NCBI GenBank assembly: GCA_002928965.1 | Contig: PERU01000035.1 | Span: 1 to 36,862, forward strand | Source of the DNA: Methylomonas sp. | GTDB taxonomy: Bacteria; Pseudomonadota; Gammaproteobacteria; Methylococcales; Methylomonadaceae | Direction of reading: 5' to 3' | Length of the DNA stretch: 36,862 nucleotides | In this document: in pieces, positions 8,733 to 17,766 of the stretch | Position numbering within the stretch: the first letter of the stretch is position 1 | Layout of the letters: each line of letters starts with the position of its first letter | The notes under the pieces: generated by a model | The model's database searches: none | Told to the model about the DNA's origin: nothing | What the model saw: the letters and a program-made list of their open reading frames with translations, nothing else | Program-made: the position numbers and the translations under genes

Positions 8733-9095
8733 GTGGCAACAATACTTGCAGTCGATGATTCTGCGTCCATGAGACAAATGGTGTCTTTTACGCTGAAGGG
8801 CGCGGGTTATAACGTAGTTGAGGCAGTGGATGGCGTTGACGCCCTGGCTAAAGCCAAAGCTCAAGCTTTTGATTGTGTTGTGACAGACGTGAACATGCCA
8901 AATAAAGATGGCATCAGCCTGATTAAAGAACTTAGGGAATTGCCTAATTACAAGTTTACGCCAATGCTGATGTTAACCACCGAGTCTGGCATGGATAAAA
9001 AACAACAGGGCAAAGAGGCCGGCGCAACCGGCTGGATAGTTAAGCCCTTTAATCCTGATCAACTGTTAAAAACCATCAAAAAAGTCATGGGTTAA
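8733..9095 (+). CDS. cheY: CheY-type single-domain response regulator
   Basis: Stand-alone receiver domain of 120 aa that takes phosphate from CheA and carries the output signal. Visible features are the acidic pair D8/D9 (AVDDSASMRQ), the phosphoacceptor D52 (VVTDVNMP), the Thr pair in MLTTESG and Lys in VKPF. The start is GTG, placed 7 nt after AGGAG; an upstream TTG in the same frame would only add untypical residues. It is the first gene of the chemosensory cluster and precedes cheA by 41 bp. It has no DNA-binding domain, so the output is by protein contact with a flagellar motor or pilus machinery; the window does not say which. Confidence 0.93.
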   Translation: MATILAVDDSASMRQMVSFTLKGAGYNVVEAVDGVDALAKAKAQAFDCVVTDVNMPNKDGISLIKELRELPNYKFTPMLMLTTESGMDKKQQGKEAGATGWIVKPFNPDQLLKTIKKVMG

Positions 9096-9136
9096 ACCCT
9101 GCCATTCTCTGAAAATTTGCTGCACAGGTAAGGACT

Positions 9137-11188
9137 ATGTCTATCGATATGGCGCAATTTCATCAGGTCTTTTTCGAAGAGAGTTTCGAAGGACTGGATG
9201 CCATGGAATCGGGATTACTCAATCTTGACATGGGCGATGTGGATGTCGATGAGATTAATACTATATTTCGTGCAGCGCATTCCATTAAAGGTGGTAGCGG
9301 TACATTTGGTTTTACGGCTGTCTCGGATTTCACGCATGTCATGGAAACCCTGTTGGATGAGATGCGTGATGGCCGGCGACAGATCACCCAGGTGGCGGTC
9401 GATGTGTTGCTGGGTTCTGTGGATTGTTTGCGGGAAATGCTGCACGCCATTCAGGATGGGGGGGCAATCAATCAACAAAGCGTTGGTTTGCATAAGTTGG
9501 CCCTGGATCGGGAATTAAATCAAATACCTGTTGCTGAATCTGCAAACTCACAGGTGGTTAGTGTTCATTCATCTGCTGTTCAAACCGAGCAACAAATAGC
9601 CGGCTGGTCCATTGCCTTCAGCCCGCACCTGCATTTATTGAAGACAGGAAATGAACCCTTGCGGATGTTCCGCGAATTGGCAACATTAGGAACTCTGAGT
9701 GTTACAGCGGATTTACAAGGCTTGCCTGATCTGTATCAATTGGATCCGGAAGAATGTCATCTTTCCTGGAAGCTGGCGTTACAGGGCAATGTGCCAGTAA
9801 ACGAGATTGATGATATTTTCGATTGGGTAGAGGAAGACTGTGATTTAGCCAAACAAGCAATCTTCACTTCGGTAGATACGCCCTCAAGTGCTGCTCCAGC
9901 TATTGTTAACGAGGCTACTGCTGCAAAGATGCCAGTAGACGAGGTGGAGTCAACTGCTCCAGATTCGGTGGTAGCCGTCAAAGAATCTAAAAAAGACGAA
10001 CAGAAAGCAGCGGCCAAAGGTTCCAGTTCGATTCGGGTAGACACCAGCAAAATTGATACGCTGATCAATATGGTAGGCGAATTGGTCATAACCCAGTCCA
10101 TGCTGAGTTTAATCGGCGAACATTTTGAACTGGGCAAACTCGATCAGTTGAAGAATGGTTTATCACAGCTTGAGCGGCATACCCGTGAGTTACAAGAAAG
10201 CGTGATGAATATCCGCATGTTACCCATCAGCTTTGTATTCAGTCGTTTTCCACGATTGGCGCACGACATCAGCAGTAAGTTAGGCAAAAAAATCGATTTG
10301 AAATTGGTCGGCGAACACACGGAAGTTGACAAAACCGTCGTCGAGTTACTCAGTGATCCACTGGTGCATTTAGTCAGAAACAGTTTGGATCATGGTATAG
10401 AAATGCCCGACGTGCGGTTGGCTGCAGGCAAACCGGAAACGGGTACGGTGACGCTGGAGGCTTATCATCGAGGTGGCAACATCGTCATTGAAGTCAGTGA
10501 TGATGGTAAAGGTCTGGATAAGGACAAATTAAGAGCCAAGGCGATTGAAAAAGGGCTGATCGAGACCGATACAATTTTGACCGACAAACAAACCTATGAA
10601 TTAATTTTTATGCCCGGTTTTTCCACCGCTGAGAAGTTGACGGACATTTCAGGGCGCGGCGTGGGCATGGATGTAGTGCGTCGCAATATCCAGTCGCTTG
10701 GTGGCAATATTGAAATTATTTCCACCTTGGGCAAGGGGTCGACCATTGCCATTCATTTGCCGCTGACATTGGCGATTCTGGATGGCCAGTCTGTTGCTGT
10801 CGGCGACGAAACCTATATTGTGCCGTTGGGTGCCATCATTGAATCTTTGAATATTAAAGAAGAGAGAGTCAATCGCGTAGTCGGCAAAGGCGAAACGTTT
10901 TTGCTGCGCGGGCAGTATCTGCCGATTGTTCGCATGCATGAGATTTTTAATGTCACGTCCGTCAAACACACCAAGCTTACCGAAGGCTTGTTAGTGGTTG
11001 TTGAAGGACAGGGCGTGCGCTGTGGTTTATTTGTGGATGATTTGCTTGGTCAGCAGCAAGTGGTGATCAAGTCGCTTGAAGCGAATTATCGCCGCGTTGA
11101 AGGCGTCTCAGGAGCGACTATCCTGGGTGATGGTTCGGTGGCTTTAATTCTTGATATACCAGGTTTGGTTCGCCTGGCTAACCAGTAA
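9137..11188 (+). CDS. cheA: Chemotaxis histidine kinase CheA
   Basis: CheA of 683 aa. P1 Hpt domain (1-130) with phosphorylated His48 in AAHSIKGGSG. Residues about 154-248 form a second small domain (GWSIAFSPHLHLLKTGNEP ... EIDDIFDWVEEDC) in the place of P2, likely to dock CheY/CheB. A low-complexity Ala/Glu/Lys linker follows (about 250-295), then the P3 dimerisation helices. The P4 ATPase has its N box (HLVRNSLDHG, from His411), G1 (DDGKGLD) and G2 (GRGVGMD). The P5 CheW-like domain ends the protein. A clear TAAGGA ribosome site precedes the ATG. All catalytic elements look intact, so an active kinase is expected in receptor arrays with the two CheW proteins. Confidence 0.96.
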   Translation: MSIDMAQFHQVFFEESFEGLDAMESGLLNLDMGDVDVDEINTIFRAAHSIKGGSGTFGFTAVSDFTHVMETLLDEMRDGRRQITQVAVDVLLGSVDCLREMLHAIQDGGAINQQSVGLHKLALDRELNQIPVAESANSQVVSVHSSAVQTEQQIAGWSIAFSPHLHLLKTGNEPLRMFRELATLGTLSVTADLQGLPDLYQLDPEECHLSWKLALQGNVPVNEIDDIFDWVEEDCDLAKQAIFTSVDTPSSAAPAIVNEATAAKMPVDEVESTAPDSVVAVKESKKDEQKAAAKGSSSIRVDTSKIDTLINMVGELVITQSMLSLIGEHFELGKLDQLKNGLSQLERHTRELQESVMNIRMLPISFVFSRFPRLAHDISSKLGKKIDLKLVGEHTEVDKTVVELLSDPLVHLVRNSLDHGIEMPDVRLAAGKPETGTVTLEAYHRGGNIVIEVSDDGKGLDKDKLRAKAIEKGLIETDTILTDKQTYELIFMPGFSTAEKLTDISGRGVGMDVVRRNIQSLGGNIEIISTLGKGSTIAIHLPLTLAILDGQSVAVGDETYIVPLGAIIESLNIKEERVNRVVGKGETFLLRGQYLPIVRMHEIFNVTSVKHTKLTEGLLVVVEGQGVRCGLFVDDLLGQQQVVIKSLEANYRRVEGVSGATILGDGSVALILDIPGLVRLANQ

Positions 11189-11200
11189 AGACGGTTCATC

Positions 11201-11734
11201 ATGTCGCAAAATGACGAAATGAAAGATACGGAACAGGCTGAAAAACGAGTTCTGGCGGATCAATCTCAATTCCTGAGTTTTACCTTGGGCACTGAAGAAT
11301 ATGGGGTTGATATTCTGCGTGTGCAGGAAATTCGAAGTTGGGAACCGGTTTCGCGAATTCCTAATGTGCCGCATTATGAAAAAGGTGTGGTGAATTTACG
11401 CGGATCAATTGTACCTATCATCGATTTACGGGAACGTTTTGATCTTGGTCGCAGCCAATACACACCGTTGACTGTAGTGGTGGTGCTGCAGGCCAGAATT
11501 GGCGAAAAATCCCGTGTGATGGGGGTCGTAGTGGATGCTGTGTCTGACGTGATTGATGTCGATAAAAAAAGCATACAAAGTTCACCCAATTTTGGGGCCA
11601 AAGTGAGTACCGAGTTTATTAACGGTCTGGTTTCCATCAATCAGCGCATGGTGATGTTGCTGGATGTCGATAAGTTGTTGAAACTAGATGGTGTGGATAG
11701 CCTCATGGGCATGAACGATGACGATGAAAATTAA
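11201..11734 (+). CDS. cheW: Chemotaxis adaptor CheW (first paralogue)
   Basis: Adaptor of 177 aa linking receptors to CheA. The CheW domain (about 22-165) shows FLSFTLGTEEYGVDILRVQE, the receptor-contact motif VVNLRGSIVPIIDLRERF, and MGVVVDAVSDVIDV. An acidic N-terminal 20 residues and an acidic tail (NDDDEN) flank it. It lies 12 bp after cheA and 42 bp before the large receptor. The paralogue at 14997 shares most of the same motifs, so a local duplication is likely. Confidence 0.95.
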   Translation: MSQNDEMKDTEQAEKRVLADQSQFLSFTLGTEEYGVDILRVQEIRSWEPVSRIPNVPHYEKGVVNLRGSIVPIIDLRERFDLGRSQYTPLTVVVVLQARIGEKSRVMGVVVDAVSDVIDVDKKSIQSSPNFGAKVSTEFINGLVSINQRMVMLLDVDKLLKLDGVDSLMGMNDDDEN

Positions 11735-11776
11735 AAAAACTGAACTGTTTGGCTGGGTTTTAATGGAGAATTTGCA

Positions 11777-14700
11777 ATGAAAATCAATCATCCTGTGACT
11801 GATCGCGAAGTGATGATGAAGCCGGGTACTATTTTAGTCACCCATACCAATCTCAAAGGAATCATCACCTATGCAAACGATGATTTTGTCGAGATTAGTG
11901 GTTTCAGTCGAGATGAATTGATTGGAGCCAATCACAATATGGTTAGGCATCCCGATATGCCGCCTGAAGCTTTTGATGATTTATGGAAAACCATTAAAGA
12001 TGGCAAGCCTTGGGTTAATTTGGTTAAAAATCGTTGTAAATCAGGCGATTATTATTGGGTTGAAGCCAACGTCACACCAATGTTCGAGAAAGGGCAGATC
12101 GTTGGGTATCTATCTGTTCGTTATTCTCCCAGCAGAGAACAGATACGCAATGCGGAAACATTGTATGAACATGTTAAAAATAAAAAAGCCAAGATTAGAC
12201 AGGAAACTTTTCTGGATAAAATTAATTTTATAAAAAAAATGAGTTTATCCAAAAAAATCGGCTTTCTTGCCATTTTGTTATTGATACCGTCTTTTTTATT
12301 ATTGGGGCTGTTTAACCATGAGAAGAAAATTAATATAGAGTTTGCTGAAAAAGAAATATCCGGTATCGAGTATTTAAATAAATTGCATACCATTTCTGTT
12401 AATTTTATAAATTACAGACGAGCATTGGATGATGCCTCGGATTCATCGGTTAATTTATTGGGATTTGAAAAACAGATCACCGAATCCATGGATGAGCTTG
12501 ATGGTCTTTTCACCCAATCGGAATTGTTCACCTCATCCGAAACTAACTCATGGGCCGGTATTAAAACGGCGTGGGCCGCGTTAAAATCATCATCAGATGG
12601 TTACGATACCAAGTCGCTTCACGTTTCTGACATTATCGATGATGTAAATAAACTGGTGATTCAGGTGGCTGATGTCAGCAACCTGACTCTGGATCCGGAT
12701 GTGGATTCCTATTACCTGATTACAGTCACTACAACAGTGCTGCCTGAGTTGATCGATCGGGTGGGACGATTGCAGTCAGCTGGTATTAAAGCGGCTAAAA
12801 GCGGCAGTGACATAGATAATAAATCCAAAATTGATCTGGCGGTTTATACCCAGTCCAGCAGCCGACGTGTTGAATTGGTTAATAATAATTTGACCATCGC
12901 ATTTAACAGTAATCCAGAGCTTAAAGCCAGATTATCGGCTCAACAAAGTGATTATGGACAAAACATCAATAATTTCTTTAACAACTTCAGTAAAGATATT
13001 TATCATCCTGAAAATATTTCAGCAACACCCGAGCAAATTAACGATAAAGGTCTTGCGTTAAATCAAAGTATTAGTCGTTTTTATAGTGCGGTTAATAATG
13101 AACTGAAAACTCTTTTACAAAATAGAATAGATGGCTTTAATCAAGATAGGTTGATTAAAATAATTTCGGTTGCCATATTGCTGTTGATTGTTTTTGTCAT
13201 TGGTTACTTCATCGTGCGTTACATTATTACCTCCGTTAATAATGTCAATAGTGTTTTATCTCAACTGGGTGAAGGTAATTTCAAAAACAAGATAGAGTTG
13301 GATGGTACAGATGAACTTGCTGTTTTAAGACGTTATCTGCAATCCACACAAGTCAAACTTAATGCGGATGTCTCGAATGCCAAAGAGCAGGCTGTTAAGG
13401 CCACTCGAATTATGCAGGCTCTTGATAATGTGCAGTCTTGCGTGATGATGGCAGATAATAATTTGGATATTATCTTTATGAATAAGTCCATTCTTGAGAT
13501 GTTCAAAAATGCGCAAGATGATATTAGGACAGAGTTGCCGAATTTTGATGTTAATAGGCTGATGGGAGTAAACATTGATCAATTTCACAAGAATCCGGCG
13601 CACCAACGTGGATTACTGTCCAATTTAAAGAGCACATTTAATTCCAATATAGTTATCGGCGGACGGCATTTGAATATAGTGGCGAATCCGGTCACCAACG
13701 ATGCCAATGACAGGCTAGGTATTGTCGTTGAATGGACGGACAGAACGCGTGAAGTCAAGGTTGAACAGGAAATTGAAGAGATTGTCGATAGCGTAAAAAT
13801 CGGTCGATTGGACAAGCGACTGGCTTTAGCCGACAAACAAGGCTTTTTTGCCAAGTTAAGCGAAGGTATCAACGAGTTGACCGATGTGATTGAGCGTGTC
13901 TTTAAAGACGTGGGCAGCACTATGGAGAGTATGTCCGAGGGCGATTTGACCAATCGCATTACCAGCGATTATCAAGGCGTTTACTTAAACTGTAAAAACG
14001 ACATCAACGCCACCATCGATAAACTGAGTGAAATATTCAGTCAGGTGAATGAGTCGGCAAATTTTATCAATAACTCATCGCAGGAAATTGCCAGTGGTAA
14101 TAACAATTTGTCGCAGCGAGCGGAGCAACAGGCAGCTAATTTGCAGGAAACCGCGGCCAGCATGGAAGAATTGACAAGTACGGTAAAAAACAATGCCGAC
14201 AATGCCCAGCAAGCCAATTTAGTCGCCAGTAACGCCCGTGAATTGGCAGAAAAGGGCGGTAACGTAGTGACTGCCGCTGTCAAAGCCATGCAGGATATCA
14301 ACGAAAGTAGTAACAAGATTGCAGACATCATCAGCGTCATTGATGAAATTGCATTCCAAACCAATTTGCTGGCCTTGAATGCTTCGGTAGAGGCTGCAAG
14401 AGCCGGGGAGCAGGGTCGTGGATTCTCTGTGGTTGCCACCGAGGTCCGGAATCTGGCTCAGCGAAGCGCAACCGCTGCACGCGAGAGTAAGGAGCTAATC
14501 CAAAGCAGCGTTCAAAAGGTGCGAGCAGGCAGCGAATTTGTAAACCAGACCGGTACGGCATTGAATGAAATTGTGGCTGGTGTGAAAAAAGTAGGCGATA
14601 TTGTTGCCGGGATTGCCGAAGCCAGTGTTGAGCAGTCAGCTGGGATAGCACAAGTTAATCAAGCTGTATCGCAAATGGATGAAATTACGCAGCAGAATGC

Positions 14701-14950
14701 CGCTTTGGCTGAACAGGCTTCCGCTGCCAGCGTCTCCATGAGTGATTTATCCACCAATATGGTTGAGTTGTTATCATTTTTTAAATTGGAAAGTGACAAT
14801 AAGCGTCATGCCAATGAAAGTAGACCGAGTCAGTCCCGTGCATCAGCTGCAAGCTCTGCGTCGTCCCCCAAAAATAGCGCGCCATCTGCCGTTACACGGC
14901 AGGCAACTTACAAGAGCTCCACTACTGATGAGGAATGGCAGGACTTTTAA
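11777..14950 (+). CDS. Methyl-accepting chemotaxis protein, Aer-type PAS + periplasmic domain + second PAS
   Basis: Membrane chemoreceptor of 1057 aa. An Aer-like PAS comes first (about 15-115: GIITYANDDFVEISGFS, MVRHPDMPPEAFDDLW, NRCKSGDYYWVEANV), the type that binds FAD and senses oxygen or redox state. TM1 is at about 158-178, then a roughly 280-residue periplasmic helical region, TM2 (about 462-484) and HAMP. A second PAS follows (about 548-655), then HAMP-like units, and a signalling hairpin whose tip reads [20 protein letters not shown] (about 858-877). A Ser/Ala-rich linker ends in EWQDF, which fits the CheR/CheB-tethering pentapeptide pattern x-aromatic-x-x-aromatic. It sits between two cheW genes and is likely the main array receptor. 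The ligand is not evident; aerotaxis or energy taxis is inferred from the PAS type. Confidence 0.92.
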   Translation: MKINHPVTDREVMMKPGTILVTHTNLKGIITYANDDFVEISGFSRDELIGANHNMVRHPDMPPEAFDDLWKTIKDGKPWVNLVKNRCKSGDYYWVEANVTPMFEKGQIVGYLSVRYSPSREQIRNAETLYEHVKNKKAKIRQETFLDKINFIKKMSLSKKIGFLAILLLIPSFLLLGLFNHEKKINIEFAEKEISGIEYLNKLHTISVNFINYRRALDDASDSSVNLLGFEKQITESMDELDGLFTQSELFTSSETNSWAGIKTAWAALKSSSDGYDTKSLHVSDIIDDVNKLVIQVADVSNLTLDPDVDSYYLITVTTTVLPELIDRVGRLQSAGIKAAKSGSDIDNKSKIDLAVYTQSSSRRVELVNNNLTIAFNSNPELKARLSAQQSDYGQNINNFFNNFSKDIYHPENISATPEQINDKGLALNQSISRFYSAVNNELKTLLQNRIDGFNQDRLIKIISVAILLLIVFVIGYFIVRYIITSVNNVNSVLSQLGEGNFKNKIELDGTDELAVLRRYLQSTQVKLNADVSNAKEQAVKATRIMQALDNVQSCVMMADNNLDIIFMNKSILEMFKNAQDDIRTELPNFDVNRLMGVNIDQFHKNPAHQRGLLSNLKSTFNSNIVIGGRHLNIVANPVTNDANDRLGIVVEWTDRTREVKVEQEIEEIVDSVKIGRLDKRLALADKQGFFAKLSEGINELTDVIERVFKDVGSTMESMSEGDLTNRITSDYQGVYLNCKNDINATIDKLSEIFSQVNESANFINNSSQEIASGNNNLSQRAEQQAANLQETAASMEELTSTVKNNADNAQQANLVASNARELAEKGGNVVTAAVKAMQDINESSNKIADIISVIDEIAFQTNLLALNASVEAARAGEQGRGFSVVATEVRNLAQRSATAARESKELIQSSVQKVRAGSEFVNQTGTALNEIVAGVKKVGDIVAGIAEASVEQSAGIAQVNQAVSQMDEITQQNAALAEQASAASVSMSDLSTNMVELLSFFKLESDNKRHANESRPSQSRASAASSASSPKNSAPSAVTRQATYKSSTTDEEWQDF

Positions 14951-14996
14951 CGAATGAATCAACCCACTTACACTTCACCTCACTGGAAATGCAGTT

Positions 14997-15503
14997 ATGA
15001 CAACTGATTCAAAGTCTGAACCTCATGTTGAACAATTCCTGACTTTTGAGTTGGCTGGGGAGGCGTATGGCATTGAAATATTGAAAGTTCAGGAGATTCG
15101 TGGGTGGGAGCCGATTAGAAAAATTCCCAACACGCCTGATTATTTAAAAGGTGCATTGAATTTACGTGGGTCGATAGTGCCAATCGTTGACTTGCGTGAG
15201 CGGTTTAACATGGAAAAAGTCGAATATTCGCCCATGACAGTGGTGATTGTTATGTGCATTGAGACTGAATCCACGGGTTCCACGGTGATGGGCATAGTTG
15301 CGGATGCCGTGTCTGATGTGTTGGATATTAATTTAAGTGAAATCAAAGATGCGCCGAATTTGGGCTCGAAGATTAACACGTGCTATATCCGCGGCATGTA
15401 TGTGGGCAAACACAACATGGTTATGCTGTTGGATGTGGATAAGTTATTAAATCCGGAAGAGTTTACCAATATTTCAGGTTTCTCTGTTTCCTCAGAAAGC
15501 TGA
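14997..15503 (+). CDS. cheW: Chemotaxis adaptor CheW (second paralogue)
   Basis: A 168-aa CheW. It shows EQFLTFELAGEAYGIEILKV, ALNLRGSIVPIVDLRERF and MGIVADAVSDVLDI, closely matching the first CheW. The conserved part of both reads WEP[IV]xxIPN. The two paralogues lie on either side of the receptor gene. The stop overlaps the parA start as TGATG, so translation is probably coupled to parA. Differences lie mainly in the N- and C-terminal tails, which could give different partners. Confidence 0.95.
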   Translation: MTTDSKSEPHVEQFLTFELAGEAYGIEILKVQEIRGWEPIRKIPNTPDYLKGALNLRGSIVPIVDLRERFNMEKVEYSPMTVVIVMCIETESTGSTVMGIVADAVSDVLDINLSEIKDAPNLGSKINTCYIRGMYVGKHNMVMLLDVDKLLNPEEFTNISGFSVSSES

Positions 15504-16264
15504 TGACAGCCCAGATTATTGCTGTGCTGAACCAAAAGGGCGGCGTCGGCAAAACCACAACAACAGTCAATTTGGCTCATGCCTTGGCAAACATGGACAA
15601 GAGAGTGACTGTCGTAGATCTCGATCCCCAAAGCCACTTGGGTGTAGCTTTGGGCGAGGTATCAAAGCTGCAGACCGGCATTGATGATGTCATGTTGGGG
15701 CATTGCGATTTTACTCAGCAATTAATCCCGATTAGGGAAAACTTGAATTTGATTGTGGCGGGTCCGCGTTTACAGGAGATCGAACAACTCAGTGAAGGCG
15801 GCTCACACCGAGGGGATTTGTTGCGTAAGGCCTTGGCTAGAGGTGTCGGCAATGCGGATTTTGTTTTCATAGACTGTCCACCATCATCCGGGATTTTAGT
15901 CGCTAATGCTTTGTTTGCTGTTGAAGAGCTATTGATTCCAATGACCAGCGATTTTTTGGCATTACAAGGGCTATCCCATTTAATGGGGACTATTAAAAAG
16001 TTTGAAACAGCATTAAGTCGAAAATATCGTTTGAGCATAGTGATGTCACGCTATATAGCAAATCGGCGCTTGTCTAAGGATGTGCTTAATACGCTGAAAA
16101 AATATTTCCCGGAGCAGATTTTGGCTACGCCCATCCGGGAAACAGCGGCTTTGGCCGAGTGTCCGAGTTTTGGTAAAACCATTTTTGAATATCGTCCAGG
16201 TTGGCGCTCTGCTAAGGATTTCAATGATTTGGCTAGCGACTTTTTAGCAAGAAGAGTGATGTAA
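15503..16264 (+). CDS. ParA/Soj-type ATPase of a chemosensory cluster
   Basis: A 253-aa ParA-family ATPase. The deviant Walker A is NQKGGVGKTTTT with signature Lys12 and Lys17; DLDPQSHLGVALG (switch/Walker A') and FIDCPPSSGILVANAL (Walker B) follow. There is no N-terminal helix-turn-helix as in plasmid ParA/SopA, and no parB nearby. Its place inside a che operon (1-bp overlaps on both sides) points to an array-positioning ATPase like Vibrio ParC or Rhodobacter PpfA, which spread chemotaxis clusters between daughter cells. Its partner is not known; the STAS protein encoded next and the CheW tails are candidates. Confidence 0.88.
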   Translation: MTAQIIAVLNQKGGVGKTTTTVNLAHALANMDKRVTVVDLDPQSHLGVALGEVSKLQTGIDDVMLGHCDFTQQLIPIRENLNLIVAGPRLQEIEQLSEGGSHRGDLLRKALARGVGNADFVFIDCPPSSGILVANALFAVEELLIPMTSDFLALQGLSHLMGTIKKFETALSRKYRLSIVMSRYIANRRLSKDVLNTLKKYFPEQILATPIRETAALAECPSFGKTIFEYRPGWRSAKDFNDLASDFLARRVM

Positions 16265-16878
16265 TGGCAGAAGATGATGAAAGCAGCATGATCGGTTACG
16301 ATCCGTTAGCCTGGATGCATGAGCAGACTGGTTCTGGTTCTTTGTTTCCGGCGGATAATCAGGTTGCTGTGCTAGACGATGAGTTATGTTCTGAGCAGAG
16401 TGGTGGTGCAGACAGTTTATGTTCTGACAATATTGATGACACCTCTCTGCAATCAAATCCATCCACAGAAACCGATTGTGAAGTTGAACTTGATGCCGGT
16501 ATTGATGAATTGAATGAGGAGTCACAGCCTATGGATCTCGACGTCATCGAAAATTCAGAGCAAATTAACGAGTCTTCTGCCACTGTTGGTAATCAGGTGG
16601 TGCTGGAGTCGATACAAAGTATTCAAAATGTAACTGTATTACATCAAAAATTGCAGCAAATTTTGGATACACAAGAGAAGATTGATATTGATGCCTCGGC
16701 TGTTACCCAGATTGATACTGCAACATTGCAGTTATTGTTGATCGTAAAGTTATCAGCAGTTAAGTCGCAAAAGGAAGTGAATATTGATTTTCCTTCACAA
16801 AAGTTTATTGATGCTGCTAATTTATTAGGTTTGGCCGAAATGTTAAGCGTTGATCAAACTGCGTCTGGATTGTTTTAA
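16264..16878 (+). CDS. STAS-domain protein with long acidic N-terminal extension
   Basis: A 204-aa cytoplasmic protein. The last ~95 residues form a STAS domain (SIQNVTVLHQKLQQILDT, DASAVTQIDTATLQLLLIV), with Thr at the site where SpoIIAA-like proteins carry the phospho-acceptor Ser. The first ~105 residues are highly acidic and low in complexity, apart from a short motif, YDPLAWMHE (12-20), which looks like a linear docking peptide. The start overlaps the parA stop (TAATG), so the two are probably made together. STAS proteins occur in che operons of other bacteria, where their role is poorly defined. I see no cognate kinase or PP2C phosphatase in the window. Confidence 0.8.
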   Translation: MAEDDESSMIGYDPLAWMHEQTGSGSLFPADNQVAVLDDELCSEQSGGADSLCSDNIDDTSLQSNPSTETDCEVELDAGIDELNEESQPMDLDVIENSEQINESSATVGNQVVLESIQSIQNVTVLHQKLQQILDTQEKIDIDASAVTQIDTATLQLLLIVKLSAVKSQKEVNIDFPSQKFIDAANLLGLAEMLSVDQTASGLF

Positions 16879-16923
16879 TTCAATAATGATAATTTTGGAC
16901 CGGTTATTAAGGGTGTTGATATA

Positions 16924-17766
16924 GTGGCTATCGTTGAAAAAGCACGAGAATTTGAATATACCCTGGATGATTTTAATTTCTTGAGAAACCTATCAAATCA
17001 GCACTCCGGTATTTTGGTGCCGGATGATAAGTTTGATATGTTTTATTCAAGATTATCTAAAAGAATCCGATTATTGGGTTTTACCCGTTTTAAACAGTAT
17101 TGTAACTATTTGCAAAATCATTCGGATGAAGAGTTTACTGAGTTCATAAATGCCGTTACTACCAATTTAACTTCTTTTTTTAGAGAAAATCACCATTTTG
17201 AATTTCTGAGCAAAACCCTTTTGCCACAGTTATTGAATAGCAATAAGCCTCAAAAAAAAATTAGAGTTTGGTCGGCAGGGTGTTCAACCGGCGAAGAACC
17301 TTATTCTTTAGCGATGACGTTGTTGGAGAATGTCCCAAATGATTGGGATGTTAAAATTTTAGCGACAGATTTGGACACCAATGTGCTGGCCATGGCTGCT
17401 GAAGGTGTTTATCCGAGCGATCGTGTCACCTCGATCAGCGATGAGAGATTGCAACGTTGGTTTCAAAAAGGCTCGGGTACACAAAAAAATAAAGTGAGAA
17501 TTAAAAGTCAATTACGGCAAATAATTCATTTCAACCAATTAAATCTGATGCAAGATTGGCCCATGAGTGGTCATTTTGATTTTATTTTTTGCCGTAATGT
17601 CCTGATTTATTTTGACAGGGCAACGAAAGAACGATTAGCTAATCGTTACGGTGGATTGTTAACAGATGGAGGGCATTTGTTTATTGGTCATTCAGAATCT
17701 TTGCATCAGTTAGATACGCCTTTTACCCTGCTGGGGAATACTATTTATAAAAAAACACGTGCATGA
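16924..17766 (+). CDS. cheR: Chemoreceptor glutamate methyltransferase CheR
   Basis: A 280-aa SAM-dependent methyltransferase that methylates receptor Glu residues. The N-terminal helical domain (about 10-85) is followed by the SAM site VWSAGCSTGEEPYSLAM (from about 118), LATDLDTNVL, and FIFCRNVLIYFD. The length equals that of E. coli CheR. The start is GTG with TAAGGG about 10 nt upstream; no earlier ATG fits. The neighbouring receptor ends in EWQDF, which the CheR beta-subdomain could bind. The stop overlaps the cheD start as ATGA. Confidence 0.95.
   Translation: MAIVEKAREFEYTLDDFNFLRNLSNQHSGILVPDDKFDMFYSRLSKRIRLLGFTRFKQYCNYLQNHSDEEFTEFINAVTTNLTSFFRENHHFEFLSKTLLPQLLNSNKPQKKIRVWSAGCSTGEEPYSLAMTLLENVPNDWDVKILATDLDTNVLAMAAEGVYPSDRVTSISDERLQRWFQKGSGTQKNKVRIKSQLRQIIHFNQLNLMQDWPMSGHFDFIFCRNVLIYFDRATKERLANRYGGLLTDGGHLFIGHSESLHQLDTPFTLLGNTIYKKTRA

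Noticed and set aside
9163-9518. Several open frames on both strands inside cheA
   Set aside because: They are shadows of a clear CheA reading frame with full domain structure. The same applies to the many short frames inside pilY1, mcp, yoaA and the REC-EAL gene.
15503-16264. Plasmid or chromosome partition system, or an integrated plasmid
   Set aside because: The ParA-type gene has no parB or parS-like repeats and is coupled to che genes on both sides, so an array-positioning role fits better.
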